A stretch of DNA of 64,000 nt from Hymenobacter jejuensis (lineage in GTDB: Bacteria > Bacteroidota > Bacteroidia > Cytophagales > Hymenobacteraceae): NCBI RefSeq assembly GCF_006337165.1, contig NZ_CP040896.1:1302001-1366000 (forward strand). Reading direction: 5' to 3'. This document shows positions 37,979-46,435 of the stretch, piece by piece. Every line of letters begins with the position of its first letter. Position 1 is the stretch's first letter. Position numbers and translations under genes: made by a program. A model generated the notes under the pieces. It was given only the letters and a program-made list of their open reading frames with translations, searched no databases and was not told the origin of the DNA.

Positions 37979-39319
37979 ATGGGCCGCAAACTACTGACCG
38001 AACATATTAACGTTGAAGGCATTGACACCTTTGAGGTATACCGCAAACACGGCGGGTACCGCTCGGTGGAGAAAGCCCTGAAGACGATGACGCCCGACGA
38101 GGTGGTGGAAGAAGTGAAAAAGTCGGGCCTCCGTGGCCGCGGCGGCGCTGGTTTCCCTACGGGCATGAAATGGAGCTTTCTGGCTAAGCCGGAAGGCGTG
38201 CCGCGCTACCTGGTGTGCAATGCCGACGAATCGGAGCCCGGTACCTTCAAAGACCGCCAGCTCATGTCGAAGCTGCCGCACCTGCTCATCGAGGGCATGA
38301 TTACGAGCTCGTATGCGCTGGGCGCCAAGACCTCGTATATCTACATTCGCGGCGAGTTGTTGTACGTACTGCGGATTCTGGAAAAGGCTATTGCTGAGGC
38401 ATATGCAGCCGGCTTTCTGGGCAAAAATATCCTCGGCTCGGGCTACGACCTGGATCTGCACGTGCACCCTGGTGGTGGTGCTTATATCTGCGGTGAAGAA
38501 ACTGCGCTTTTGGAATCGCTGGAAGGCAAGCGCGGTAACCCACGTAACAAGCCGCCATTTCCGGCTGTGCAAGGCCTCTACGCCCGTCCTACGGTAGTTA
38601 ACAACGTAGAATCGATTGCTGCTGTGCCCGTTATCGTGAATGACGGTGGCGACGAGTACGCGAAGATTGGCGTGGGCCGCAGCACCGGCACCAAGCTGAT
38701 TTCGGCCTGTGGTCACCTGAACAAGCCGGGCATCTATGAAATCGAGTTGGGTGTGCCCGTTGAGGAATTCATCTACTCCGATGAGTACTGCGGTGGCATC
38801 TGGAAAGGCCGCGACCTGAAGGCAGTTGTAGCCGGTGGTTCTTCCGTACCGATTCTGCCCAAAGAGCTGATTTTAAAAACGGCGGCTGGCGAGCCACGCC
38901 TGATGACATACGAGTCGTTATCGGATGGCGGATTCGTAACGGGTACGATGCTAGGTTCGGGTGGCTTTATCGCCATGGATGAAACTACCTGCATCGTGCG
39001 CAACACCTGGAATTTCAGCCGCTTCTACCACCACGAGTCGTGCGGACAGTGCTCGCCGTGCCGTGAAGGAACGGGCTGGCTAGAAAAGGTCTTGCACCGC
39101 TTAGAATTCGGTCACGGCCACATGCAGGACATCGATCTGCTGGTAAGCGTAGCCAAGCAAATCGAAGGCAATACCATCTGCCCACTTGGTGAGGCGGCCG
39201 CGTGGCCGGTAGCCGCCGCTGTTCGTCACTTCCGTGATGAGTTTGAGTGGCATGTGACCAATCCGCAGGAAGCTACGCGCCCCGGCGCCGTATTTCCCGG
39301 CAAAGCGGTGTTAGCATAA
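37979..39319 (+). CDS. nuoF: NADH-quinone oxidoreductase subunit F
   Basis: 446 residues. NADH site GLRGRGGAGFPTGMKW (~50-65), FMN region CNADESEPGTFKDR, HPGGGAYICGEETALLESLEG, and the N3 [4Fe-4S] ligands ESCGQCSPCREGTGW plus the distant Cys in NTICPLGEAAAW. It oxidises NADH and passes electrons into the complex I cluster chain. Confidence 0.97.
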   Translation: MGRKLLTEHINVEGIDTFEVYRKHGGYRSVEKALKTMTPDEVVEEVKKSGLRGRGGAGFPTGMKWSFLAKPEGVPRYLVCNADESEPGTFKDRQLMSKLPHLLIEGMITSSYALGAKTSYIYIRGELLYVLRILEKAIAEAYAAGFLGKNILGSGYDLDLHVHPGGGAYICGEETALLESLEGKRGNPRNKPPFPAVQGLYARPTVVNNVESIAAVPVIVNDGGDEYAKIGVGRSTGTKLISACGHLNKPGIYEIELGVPVEEFIYSDEYCGGIWKGRDLKAVVAGGSSVPILPKELILKTAAGEPRLMTYESLSDGGFVTGTMLGSGGFIAMDETTCIVRNTWNFSRFYHHESCGQCSPCREGTGWLEKVLHRLEFGHGHMQDIDLLVSVAKQIEGNTICPLGEAAAWPVAAAVRHFRDEFEWHVTNPQEATRPGAVFPGKAVLA

Positions 39320-39371
39320 TTAATTGATTAACAGACACTTATCTTTCTTTCCATAGAGAAAGGCTCTGATA

Positions 39372-40385
39372 ATGGCGAAAATAACTTTTGATGGCATTGA
39401 GGTGGAAGTACCAGATGGTACCACCATTCTGAATGCAGCCCGCCAGATCGGCGGCGGCATTGTGCCCCCGGCCATGTGCTACTACACGCCCTTGAAGGGC
39501 TCGGGCGGCAAGTGCCGCGCTTGCTTGGTGCGCGTAGCCGCCGGTTCGGCCAAGGATCCGCGTCCGATGCCCAAGCTGGTGGCTTCCTGCGTAACGCCCG
39601 TACAAGACGGCATGATAGTGGAAAACACTATCTCTGAGCAGGTTATGAACGTGCGCAAAGGCATCGTGGAGATGTTGCTCATCAACCACCCGCTGGACTG
39701 CCCAGTGTGCGACCAGGCCGGCGAGTGCGATCTGCAAAACTTCGCGTTTGAGCACGGTGTATCCACGACGCGTTACGAGGAAGATCGCCGTACTTTCGAG
39801 AAAATCGACATCGGCCCGCTGATTCAGCTGCACATGACGCGCTGCATTCTGTGCTACCGTTGCGTGTACACCGCTGACCAGATTGCTGAAGGTGACCGCG
39901 TACACGGTGTACTAGGCCGCGGCGACGCTGCTGAAATCGGTACGTACATCGAGAACATCATCGACAACGACTTCTCCGGCAATGTCATCGACGTGTGCCC
40001 GGTAGGCGCCCTGACTGACAAAACATTTCGTTTTAAGCAACGCGTGTGGTTTACCAAACCCGTAGATGCTCATCGCGAATGCGAAAATCCCAAGTGCTGC
40101 GGCCGTGTGGTCTTGTGGTACAAAGGCAAAGATGTATTGCGCGTAACGGCTCGCAAAAACGTGTATGGCGAGGTAAAAGAGTGGATCTGTAACACCTGCC
40201 GCTTCGAGAAAAAGGAAACTGCTGATTGGGTATTGGAAGGACCCGCGCACATCGACCGCTCGTCGGTGATTTCAGCCAACCATTACGAACTGCCCGTAGT
40301 GAATCCGCAGGTCATTGCCGACCTGCCGGAAAGCACCATGCGCGATCTGGAACAAAACCCGCCTCTCAAATTAGGCTCATCCTAA
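39372..40385 (+). CDS. nuoG: NADH-quinone oxidoreductase subunit G, short form
   Basis: 337 residues, less than half of the usual NuoG. The N-terminal ferredoxin domain has Cys at CYYTPLKGSGGKCRACLV, the His/Cys segment NHPLDCPVCDQAGECDLQ, and CILCYRCVYTADQ for the N5/N4 clusters. The large molybdopterin-oxidoreductase-like domain is absent; the C-terminal third has extra Cys (ECENPKCCG, ICNTCRF). Short NuoG forms are, to my knowledge, usual in Bacteroidota, so this is not a truncation by mutation. Confidence 0.92.
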   Translation: MAKITFDGIEVEVPDGTTILNAARQIGGGIVPPAMCYYTPLKGSGGKCRACLVRVAAGSAKDPRPMPKLVASCVTPVQDGMIVENTISEQVMNVRKGIVEMLLINHPLDCPVCDQAGECDLQNFAFEHGVSTTRYEEDRRTFEKIDIGPLIQLHMTRCILCYRCVYTADQIAEGDRVHGVLGRGDAAEIGTYIENIIDNDFSGNVIDVCPVGALTDKTFRFKQRVWFTKPVDAHRECENPKCCGRVVLWYKGKDVLRVTARKNVYGEVKEWICNTCRFEKKETADWVLEGPAHIDRSSVISANHYELPVVNPQVIADLPESTMRDLEQNPPLKLGSS

Positions 40386-40392
40386 CCTGCTG

Positions 40393-41472
40393 ATGGAAAT
40401 TCCTGTACTGGGCTGGCAAGCCATTGTAATCTTGGTAGTGTTCGGCGTTTCGCTGCTGATTGCTACGTATTCGACTTATGCTGAGCGCGTTGTAGCGGCC
40501 TTTCTGCAAGACCGTGTGGGCCCAGACCGCGCTGGCCCTTACGGGTTGCTGCAGCCACTAGCCGATGCCGTGAAGATGTTCACCAAGGAAGAGTTCTTCC
40601 CTGGTGGCGCTAACCGCGCGCTATTCGTATTTGGGCCTTGTTTGGCGATGACTACGGCCTTGATGTCGTCGGCGGTAATTCCGTTTGGTAACATTCTGCA
40701 GTTTGGCTCCAATGTCTTCTTTCTGCAAGGGATTGAAGTGAATATCGGAATGCTATGGGTGTTCGGCGTGGTTTCGCTGGGCGTATACGGCATCATGATT
40801 GGCGGTTGGGCTTCCAACAACAAGTTCTCGCTGCTGGGCGCCATCCGCGCGGCTTCGCAAAACATCAGCTACGAACTGGCCATGGGCCTGTCGCTCATCG
40901 CCGTACTGATGATTAGCGGCACATTGTCGCTGCGCGAAATCACGCTGCAACAATCTGTGGCGGGCGAATGGCACTTCTGGAACATCGTGAAACAGCCGCT
41001 CGGCTTCATCATCTTCCTGGTTTGCGCTTTCGCCGAGACTAACCGCACGCCTTTCGACTTGCCGGAATGCGAAACGGAGTTGGTAGGTGGTTATCACACC
41101 GAATATAGCTCGATGAAGCTAGGCTTGTTCCTGTTTGCCGAGTACGTAAACATCTTCGTGGCCTCGGCCGTGATGAGCGTGATTTACTTCGGCGGCTTCA
41201 ACTTCCCGTTTCAATACGAGTTGCGCGACTGGTTGGTAGCCCACCAGGACTGGAGCTTGCTCGCCGCTCAGAACCTGATTACTATCTTGGGCACGCTACT
41301 GCTGTTTGGCAAAATCTTCTTCTTCATTTTCTTCTTCATGTGGGTGCGCTGGACGCTACCCCGCTTCCGCTACGACCAACTGATGCGCCTGGGCTGGACC
41401 ATTCTGATCCCGCTGTCCATGGTCAATATTCTCATCACCGGCGGCCTTATTCTGGCTGGCGTTATTAAATAA
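40393..41472 (+). CDS. nuoH: NADH-quinone oxidoreductase subunit H
   Basis: 359 residues, eight to nine membrane helices. Signatures: ERVVAAFLQDRVGPDRAGPYGLLQPLADAVKMF and the quinone-channel loop AETNRTPFDLPECETELVGGYHTEYSSMKLGLF. It links the Q-site to the membrane arm. Seven-base gap from nuoG; a hairpin follows at 41492. Confidence 0.96.
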   Translation: MEIPVLGWQAIVILVVFGVSLLIATYSTYAERVVAAFLQDRVGPDRAGPYGLLQPLADAVKMFTKEEFFPGGANRALFVFGPCLAMTTALMSSAVIPFGNILQFGSNVFFLQGIEVNIGMLWVFGVVSLGVYGIMIGGWASNNKFSLLGAIRAASQNISYELAMGLSLIAVLMISGTLSLREITLQQSVAGEWHFWNIVKQPLGFIIFLVCAFAETNRTPFDLPECETELVGGYHTEYSSMKLGLFLFAEYVNIFVASAVMSVIYFGGFNFPFQYELRDWLVAHQDWSLLAAQNLITILGTLLLFGKIFFFIFFFMWVRWTLPRFRYDQLMRLGWTILIPLSMVNILITGGLILAGVIK

Positions 41473-41491
41473 CCCAATAACTGCTTAAAGC

Positions 41492-41514
41492 CACTTGCCT
41501 ATCTTTGGCAAGTG
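41492..41514 (+). promoter_or_regulatory. Intercistronic hairpin between nuoH and nuoI
   Basis: 8-bp core stem CACTTGCC/GGCAAGTG with a seven-base loop, extended by a second CTTAA/TTAAG pairing further out (41484-41524). No T run; probably mRNA processing or stability. Confidence 0.5.
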
Positions 41515-41559
41515 AGTTAAGTGGTTGTGGTACAAGTAGTTCTTCTTTAAGACAGAACC

Positions 41560-42147
41560 ATGCAATCTCTGAGCAATAGAGCTAAGAAAATGGAAAAGAA
41601 GCCGATGACGCTCGCTGAACGCGCGTATCTGCCGGCTATTTTTCAGGGCCTTAGCATTACCATGCGTCACTTCTTCATGAAGAAGGCGACCATCCGTTAC
41701 CCCGAAGAAACCCGTCCCTTCTCCCCTATCTTCCGTGGCTTGCACGTACTCAAGCGCGACGAGCAAGGCCGGGAGCGCTGCACGGCTTGCGGGCTTTGCG
41801 CCGTAGCCTGCCCCGCCGAAGCCATCACGATGGTAGCCGGCGAGCGCAAGAAAGGCGAGGAAGGCCTGTACCGCGAAGAGAAATACGCGGTGAGCTACGA
41901 GATTAACATGCTGCGCTGCATCTTCTGCGGCCTGTGTGAAGAGGCTTGCCCCAAAGCGGCCGTCTACCTGCAGCCCGATAAGATGGCGCCGCCACGCTTC
42001 GAGCGCGATGAGTTCATCTACGGTAAGGACCGCCTTGTGGAGCCCGTTGACCCGGATGCCCGCTCGGGCCGCGGCATTCAGCTCACGCCGGAACAAGCCG
42101 AAGCGCTTCGCAATAAGATGAACCAGCAGCCGGTAGCGGCCCGCTAA
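41560..42147 (+). CDS. nuoI: NADH-quinone oxidoreductase subunit I
   Basis: 195 residues with two [4Fe-4S] ferredoxin motifs: CTACGLCAVACPAEAI and CIFCGLCEEACPKAAV (clusters N6a/N6b). An amphipathic N-terminus (~20-45) docks to the membrane. The C-terminal ~45 residues are polar and not conserved. It hands electrons to NuoB. Start ATG 41560; other ATG codons lie a few codons further on. Confidence 0.95.
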   Translation: MQSLSNRAKKMEKKPMTLAERAYLPAIFQGLSITMRHFFMKKATIRYPEETRPFSPIFRGLHVLKRDEQGRERCTACGLCAVACPAEAITMVAGERKKGEEGLYREEKYAVSYEINMLRCIFCGLCEEACPKAAVYLQPDKMAPPRFERDEFIYGKDRLVEPVDPDARSGRGIQLTPEQAEALRNKMNQQPVAAR

Positions 42148-42177
42148 TTACTTCCTGTTCTTCATCAGCCCCACGGA

Positions 42178-42687
42178 ATGTCCCCTCTCTTTTTCTTCCT
42201 GTCGTTTGTAGCGTTGCTCAGTGCGCTGGGTGTGGTATTGGCTAAGAACCCCGTACACAGTGTACTCTTTCTGATTCTCACATTCTTCTCATTATCAGGC
42301 CATTACCTAATTTTGAACGCGCAATTCCTGGCGGCAGTAAACATCATTGTGTACGCAGGTGCCATCATGGTCTTGTTCCTGTTCGTGATCATGTTCCTGA
42401 ACCTGAACGCCGATACCGAGCCGCACAAATCGGCACTGTCGAAAGTAGCGGCTGCGGTGGCCGGAGGCTTGCTGCTGCTGGTGATGGTTGCGGCCATGCG
42501 CGACATTCAACCTACCGGCTACGATGCTGCCACTTTCAATTCGCAGATCGGCATGGTGGACAAGCTGGGCTTGGTGCTTTACCAGAAGTACTTGCTGCCC
42601 TTTGAGTTAGCCTCGGTGCTATTCCTGGCGGCTATGGTAGGCGCTGTGATGTTAGGCAAGCGGGAAATTGGCGAGCGCAATTTCTAA
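42178..42687 (+). CDS. nuoJ: NADH-quinone oxidoreductase subunit J
   Basis: 169 residues, five membrane helices. The conserved block NIIVYAGAIMVLFLFVIMFLNL (third helix, with the pi-bulge region) and the opening FVALLSALGVVLAKNPVHSVLFLILTFF are typical. It is the last gene of the first nuo segment: a terminator begins 26 bases after its stop, separating it from nuoK 3.8 kb away. Confidence 0.94.
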   Translation: MSPLFFFLSFVALLSALGVVLAKNPVHSVLFLILTFFSLSGHYLILNAQFLAAVNIIVYAGAIMVLFLFVIMFLNLNADTEPHKSALSKVAAAVAGGLLLLVMVAAMRDIQPTGYDAATFNSQIGMVDKLGLVLYQKYLLPFELASVLFLAAMVGAVMLGKREIGERNF

Positions 42688-42712
42688 GACATCCCTTCTT
42701 TCTCAGGCTTTG

Positions 42713-42746
42713 AAAAGCGGCGACTAGTAGCAGTCGCCGCTTTTTT
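42713..42746 (+). terminator. Rho-independent terminator ending nuoA-J
   Basis: 13-bp stem AAAAGCGGCGACT/AGTCGCCGCTTTT with a six-base loop and T6. Its strength implies that nuoK-N need their own promoter. Confidence 0.9.
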
Positions 42747-42754
42747 GTTTTTAA

Positions 42755-43222
42755 CCGTTTTGCTCGTTTTTATTAAAGCGGCCCATCCTTGCCCAGATTC
42801 GGTTTCATACGCACAACATTGCAAATCCTCGCCAGCGCCTACGGCTCATCCTGAGCATTCTTACCAACGCCCACCGCGACAGCGCTACCACGCCCGAGCT
42901 CGACGAAGCTGCTTTGTACCGAGTGGTAGTGGCCGAGGCTTTCAAAACTTACCTTACCCACAAGGTCGATCAGGTAAACCACGAAGGGTTTTATCGCGAG
43001 TACAAGGGCTTGTGCGCCGACATAGCGACTGTGGTTCAGGAAATAGATCCTGCCTACGCTTTCCCGCACGCTTTGGTGAGTACGCTGCTGGAAGCAGCGC
43101 GCAAACAGCTGTTTTTCTCTCAGCACCTGCCCTCCCTTACCGACGTCCCAACACCCGAATCGGCGGGCAAATACATCCTTGGGTTCTTGGAAAGCATTGC
43201 TTTTCCGGTTGTAGGCAACTAA
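42755..43222 (+). pseudogene. Hypothetical protein frame lacking a canonical start codon
   Basis: The frame is open from just after TAA 42752-42754 to the TAA at 43220-43222. The reading is protein-like throughout: IRFHTHNIANPRQRLRLILSIL, DEAALYRVVVAEAFKTYL, EGFYREYKGLCADIATVV, AYAFPHALVSTLLEAA, ESAGKYILGFLESIAFP. But there is no ATG or GTG; the first TTG is at 42914, well inside the conserved-looking part. Either an ATT/CTG start is used or the 5' end has been lost. The product would be a soluble helical protein of unknown family. It lies at the left edge of the block that splits the nuo cluster. Confidence 0.5.
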
Positions 43223-43702
43223 TCTAAGTTATCTACTGACTACAACCTTCTGCGGACAGGTCAACCATTTCGCTCAGAGGGTGCTATGCTGTGGAACGGG
43301 AGCTATTTTTCCAACAACTACAAGCTCGGCCTAAGCTTTCAGTACCCGTTGCTTCTGCGCCAGGAACGCAGCAAGCTCCAGCTCAACCAGCTCAAGCGCC
43401 GCGAAGCCGAGTATGGTCTGCAGCAGGATACCCGCGACGTGCAAACAGCCGTTCGCAGCATCGCAAACGAATGGGAAGCTCTGCACGGGCAGCTTAGGGT
43501 GCAAGAACAGGTAGTGCGCAACGCCCAAACCCTGCGCAACGGCGAGCAAATCCGCTTCGAGAACGGCGAAAGCTCGGTGTTCTTGATCAATGCGCGGGAA
43601 GCTTCGCTGGTGAGCGCTCAAGTGAAGCTGGCGGAGCTGCAAGCCAAATACGCCCAGACGCAAGCGACACTGCGCTGGGCAGCAGGCGGTAGTATCGAGT
43701 GA
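43223..43702 (+). pseudogene. TolC/OEP-family outer-membrane efflux protein, C-terminal remnant
   Basis: Only the last ~138 codons (ATG 43286) plus ~20 in-frame codons upstream remain of a protein that is normally ~450 residues. The surviving part has the OEP pattern: AMLWNGSYFSNNYKLGLSFQYP (outer barrel strands), then a long coiled helix (LRQERSKLQLNQLKRREAEYGLQQ), NGEQIRFENGESSVFLINARE and LAELQAKYAQTQATLRW. It follows directly, in the same frame, after the stop of the preceding start-less ORF. It is read as a decayed gene, not a functional porin. Confidence 0.7.
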
Positions 43703-43731
43703 GATTAAGTTAAAACCTCACTCACTCGAAC

Positions 43732-43821
43732 GTCATGCTGAGGTTGGCGAAGCATCTTGCGGGCCACGCTAACTCATTGATTACTGCGGCGGGCGAGATC
43801 CTTCGCGTTGCTCAGGCTGAC
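43732..43821. repeat. REP-like interspersed inverted repeat
   Basis: Two imperfectly complementary arms of ~33 bases: GTCATGCTGAG...GAAGCATCT on the left, AGATCCTTCGC...CTCAGGCTGAC on the right, around a ~24-base centre. The pattern (GTCA-CTGAG-CGAAG-ATCT) resembles repeats I recall from Hymenobacter-type genomes. The smaller element at 23328-23374 shares its left-arm layout. Confidence 0.6.
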
Positions 43822-43942
43822 AAACGTGAAAAGCGGAACCTGACTGCTTCGGGTGCCGCTTTCTGTATTATTGAGTAATATGCCCAAGCTATCGATGCAT
43901 GGGAAACGCCTAACATGCAACGGCCCCATAAACCCTAAGCGC

Positions 43943-44938
43943 ATGCGTAAGAAAGCCTATTTTAGATTGAAAAGCCTGTTAGTAGCAGCGTTCACGATCG
44001 TTTCTTTTTCGGTTGAAGCGCAGCAAAAAGCAGTAGAACGCGACACTTCTTTTACGGTGCATAGCGCTTACGTAAAAGCCAAAAAACAATATCCTGCTGT
44101 CAGCATTGCCACGCCTAAAATACCGGCTGGCGTTGCTTCGAAAAGGGATCTCACGTATTGCACCGTCGGCGACCGAAACTTGAAGCTCGATATCTTCTAT
44201 CCCACAGCTAAGCGGAAAGCTAAGTACCCAGCTGTGCTGCTTATTCACGGTGGTGGCTGGCGCTCCGGCGACCGCTCCCACCACATTCCGATGGCGCAGC
44301 AGTTGGCTGGGAAAGGCTACGTGACCGTTACGGCAGAATACCGACTTTCCACGGAAGCCATTTACCCAGCGGCCGTCAATGACCTGAAGGCTGCCGTTCG
44401 TTGGATGCGCGCGAATGCGAACGCGTATGCTATTGACACGACTAAAATCGCGGTCTGGGGATTTTCGGCTGGCGGGCAACTGGCCGCACTTATGGGCTCC
44501 ACCAACGGCGACAAGCGCTACGAAGTAAATACCTGTAACAGAGGCGTTTCTAGCAATGTTCAGGCGGTAGTGGATGTAGATGGCATTTTGGCTTTCATCC
44601 ATCCAGAGTCGGGCGAAGGCGACGACAGCAAATCGACTTCGGCCGCGACATACTGGTTCGGGGCTCCTAAAAGTCAGAAGCCGGAGTTGTGGCAAGAAGC
44701 TTCAGCACTAAATCACGTCAGCGGGAAAATGCCGCCTATCCTGTTCATCAATAGCTCCGTGGACAGAATGCACGCGGGAAGAACAGACTTTATCAACAAG
44801 CTCAACGAATTAAAAATTTACAACGAGGTCCACGCCATCCCGGATACGCCGCACACTTTCCCGCTTTTTAATCCCTGGTTTGAGCCTACCCTCAACTACA
44901 CGGCTGCTTTTTTGAGCAAGGTTTTAAACGGTAAATAA
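43943..44938 (+). CDS. Secreted alpha/beta-hydrolase, esterase/lipase (BD-FAE-like)
   Basis: 331 residues from ATG 43943 (MRKKAYFRLKSLLVAAFTIVSFSVEAQ, signal peptide). Oxyanion motif IHGGGWRSGD (~100), AEYRLS, nucleophile Ser in WGFSAGGQLAAL (~175), Asp in SSVDRMHAGR and His in PDTPHTFPLF. This layout matches the BD-FAE/acetyl-esterase family acting on acylated sugars or short esters. Upstream in-frame ATGs (43853) give no signal peptide. It lies inside the block between nuoJ and nuoK. Confidence 0.87.
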   Translation: MRKKAYFRLKSLLVAAFTIVSFSVEAQQKAVERDTSFTVHSAYVKAKKQYPAVSIATPKIPAGVASKRDLTYCTVGDRNLKLDIFYPTAKRKAKYPAVLLIHGGGWRSGDRSHHIPMAQQLAGKGYVTVTAEYRLSTEAIYPAAVNDLKAAVRWMRANANAYAIDTTKIAVWGFSAGGQLAALMGSTNGDKRYEVNTCNRGVSSNVQAVVDVDGILAFIHPESGEGDDSKSTSAATYWFGAPKSQKPELWQEASALNHVSGKMPPILFINSSVDRMHAGRTDFINKLNELKIYNEVHAIPDTPHTFPLFNPWFEPTLNYTAAFLSKVLNGK

Positions 44939-44976
44939 ATAGACAGAATGAACGTGTACCCATACCACTGGGTAAT

Positions 44977-45020
44977 GACGCAAAACAGGCCGCAGATATA
45001 TCCGCGGCCTGTTTTGCGTC
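44977..45020. terminator. Bidirectional terminator between converging genes
   Basis: 17-bp perfect stem (44977-44993 with 45004-45020) with AAAACAGGCCGC core and a ten-base loop, serving the esterase gene (+) and the sigma-factor operon (-). Confidence 0.88.
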
Positions 45021-45023
45021 GAC

Positions 45024-45233
45024 TCAATTACTAAACGTCTTCAGCCACCTTCTTACTGCGTAGCCTTTCCACAACCACAAGCCCGTTAGCACCACCAGCG
45101 GCAGCAGGACAAACTTAGTGGCAAAAGCGGCTTCCGGCTTCGAGGCTACTGGCCCGTAGATGTAGCCCACAATCGGGATACTGGCCAGCACATGAAACCA
45201 GCGAATGACTTTCCTTTCGGTGGCAGGCTTCAT
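45024..45233 (-). CDS. Small two-helix membrane protein
   Basis: 69 residues from ATG 45233. Two membrane helices (~12-30 and ~38-58) are joined by a short loop with YGPVASKPEAAFATK; the C-terminus is basic (YAVRRWLKTF). No family is recognised. It is the third gene of a likely operon with the sigma factor (45678-46277) and the membrane protein (45266-45664), 32 bases after the latter, and ends at the terminator at 44977. Confidence 0.65.
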   Translation of the reverse strand: MKPATERKVIRWFHVLASIPIVGYIYGPVASKPEAAFATKFVLLPLVVLTGLWLWKGYAVRRWLKTFSN

Positions 45234-45265
45234 GATTTAAGTACAAGTCATTGATTAACAAAAAA

Positions 45266-45664
45266 TTACACAGCTTGATTCACAGAAGGCTCTTCGGTGG
45301 ACGCCTGCCGGCGCATCCAGGGCGGGCCACAGCTGGCGCGCATCTTCTGCCGGAATTTCTCCTGTTCTTCGGGCGTCATGGCCGCCATGCGAGTTTCCAT
45401 CTTCTGGCGCCATTCGCGTTGGTGTTGGTTCCAGCGAGCCCGGCCCCAGCGATGCTGCCCGGGTCCGCCGCGAAAACCACCCAGCAACAGGCGCGAAAGA
45501 GCCAGCAGCCCAATGGCTTGGGCAAAATTAAGCACCGGTCCGTGGAAGATGTTGGGAACGAGCCAGTTCCAGAGGTACATGGTGATAAAGCCCGCAGCAG
45601 TGATAAACAAGGCTGCAAAAAGCAAAAAGCGCAGGCCGCGAAGCAGCCAAAATTTGCGGTTCAT
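45266..45664 (-). CDS. Membrane protein partner of the ECF sigma factor
   Basis: 132 residues from ATG 45664 (MNRKFWLLRGLRFLLFAALF). Two hydrophobic helices (~7-30 and ~42-62) are followed by a charged helical tail (HQREWRQKMETRMAAMTPEEQEKFRQKMRASC). The tail recalls Spy/CpxP or heavy-metal-sensor helices, but the LTxxQ motif is not present. It begins 13 bases after the sigma-factor stop on the same strand, so it could be its membrane regulator; no zinc-finger anti-sigma motif is visible. Confidence 0.62.
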   Translation of the reverse strand: MNRKFWLLRGLRFLLFAALFITAAGFITMYLWNWLVPNIFHGPVLNFAQAIGLLALSRLLLGGFRGGPGQHRWGRARWNQHQREWRQKMETRMAAMTPEEQEKFRQKMRASCGPPWMRRQASTEEPSVNQAV

Positions 45665-45677
45665 ATGGGTGGGGAGA

Positions 45678-46277
45678 TTAATCAGTGAATAAATCCGTGT
45701 AAAGCGCATGGAGCCGTTGGCGCAGGTGCTGCACCGCGTAATGCTTGCGCGAAATCAAGGTTTTAAGCGGCACGCCGGTTTCTTCGGCCAGCTCCTTAAA
45801 ACTTTTGCCCTCCAGCTCGTGCCACACAAACACGTCGCGCTGGTTTTTGGGCAGCTCCTCCAAGGCATCGGCGAGGGCCTCCATCAACGTCTCGCGCAGC
45901 AGTCGGTTTTCGGGAGCGTCGTCTTGGGCGGGCAGCACATCGGCGAGCAGCAAAGCGCCTTCCTCGTTGTCGTTGTAGTTGAAGGCTTCGGCTTCGAGCG
46001 AAGTAGTTTTCTTGCGGCGGTAGAGGTCGGTGATGCGGTTGCGGGCCACGCGGAAAAGCCAGGAGGCCACTTTTTCCACGGGCTTGAGCAGGCGGTAACT
46101 TTCCACCAGCTCTCCAAATACATCCTGCAGAATGTCTTCGGCGTCGGCTTCGTCGGGCACGCGGCGGCGGATAAACGCCAGCAAGCGACCGCGTTGCTCG
46201 CGCACGGCCTCCTGTATCTGACGGTCTTGTCCAGTCATGTTGGCCGCGGCTAATCCGGTTAAGGCTATAGGTTCCAT
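45678..46277 (-). CDS. ECF-type RNA polymerase sigma factor
   Basis: 199 residues from ATG 46277 (or 186 from ATG 46238, MTGQDRQ). Region 2: RLLAFIRRRVPDEADAEDILQDVFGELVESY ... ASWLFRVARNRITDLYRRKK. Region 4: ALEELPKNQRDVFVWHELEGKSFKELAEETGVPLKTLISRKHYAVQHLRQRL (helix-turn-helix). It directs transcription of a stress or envelope regulon; its targets are unknown. It leads a three-gene minus-strand operon placed within the split nuo cluster and is divergent from nuoK. Confidence 0.93.
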   Translation of the reverse strand: MEPIALTGLAAANMTGQDRQIQEAVREQRGRLLAFIRRRVPDEADAEDILQDVFGELVESYRLLKPVEKVASWLFRVARNRITDLYRRKKTTSLEAEAFNYNDNEEGALLLADVLPAQDDAPENRLLRETLMEALADALEELPKNQRDVFVWHELEGKSFKELAEETGVPLKTLISRKHYAVQHLRQRLHALYTDLFTD

Positions 46278-46427
46278 CTGGTTAAGCAGACGAACTTCGT
46301 TTCAAAATACTTTATGCCGCCCAGATATTTATCAACGCCTCGTCTGTAGCGCCTCCGTGCGCTGAAAAGCGGCTTGCTTCCGCGGCATCGTTGCTACATT
46401 TCCCTGTGCGGTTTCCGATTTTCAGGA

Positions 46428-46435
46428 TACCTTTG
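46428..46435 (+). promoter_or_regulatory. Candidate -7 element of the nuoK-N operon
   Basis: TACCTTTG, 62 bases before nuoK, identical to the -7 box of nuoA. The -33 side is poor (TTTC-like only). Confidence 0.5.

Noticed and set aside
39372..40385. nuoG as a truncated pseudogene
   Set aside because: All cluster ligands are intact, the stop is followed seven bases later by nuoH, and short NuoG proteins are usual in this phylum to my knowledge.
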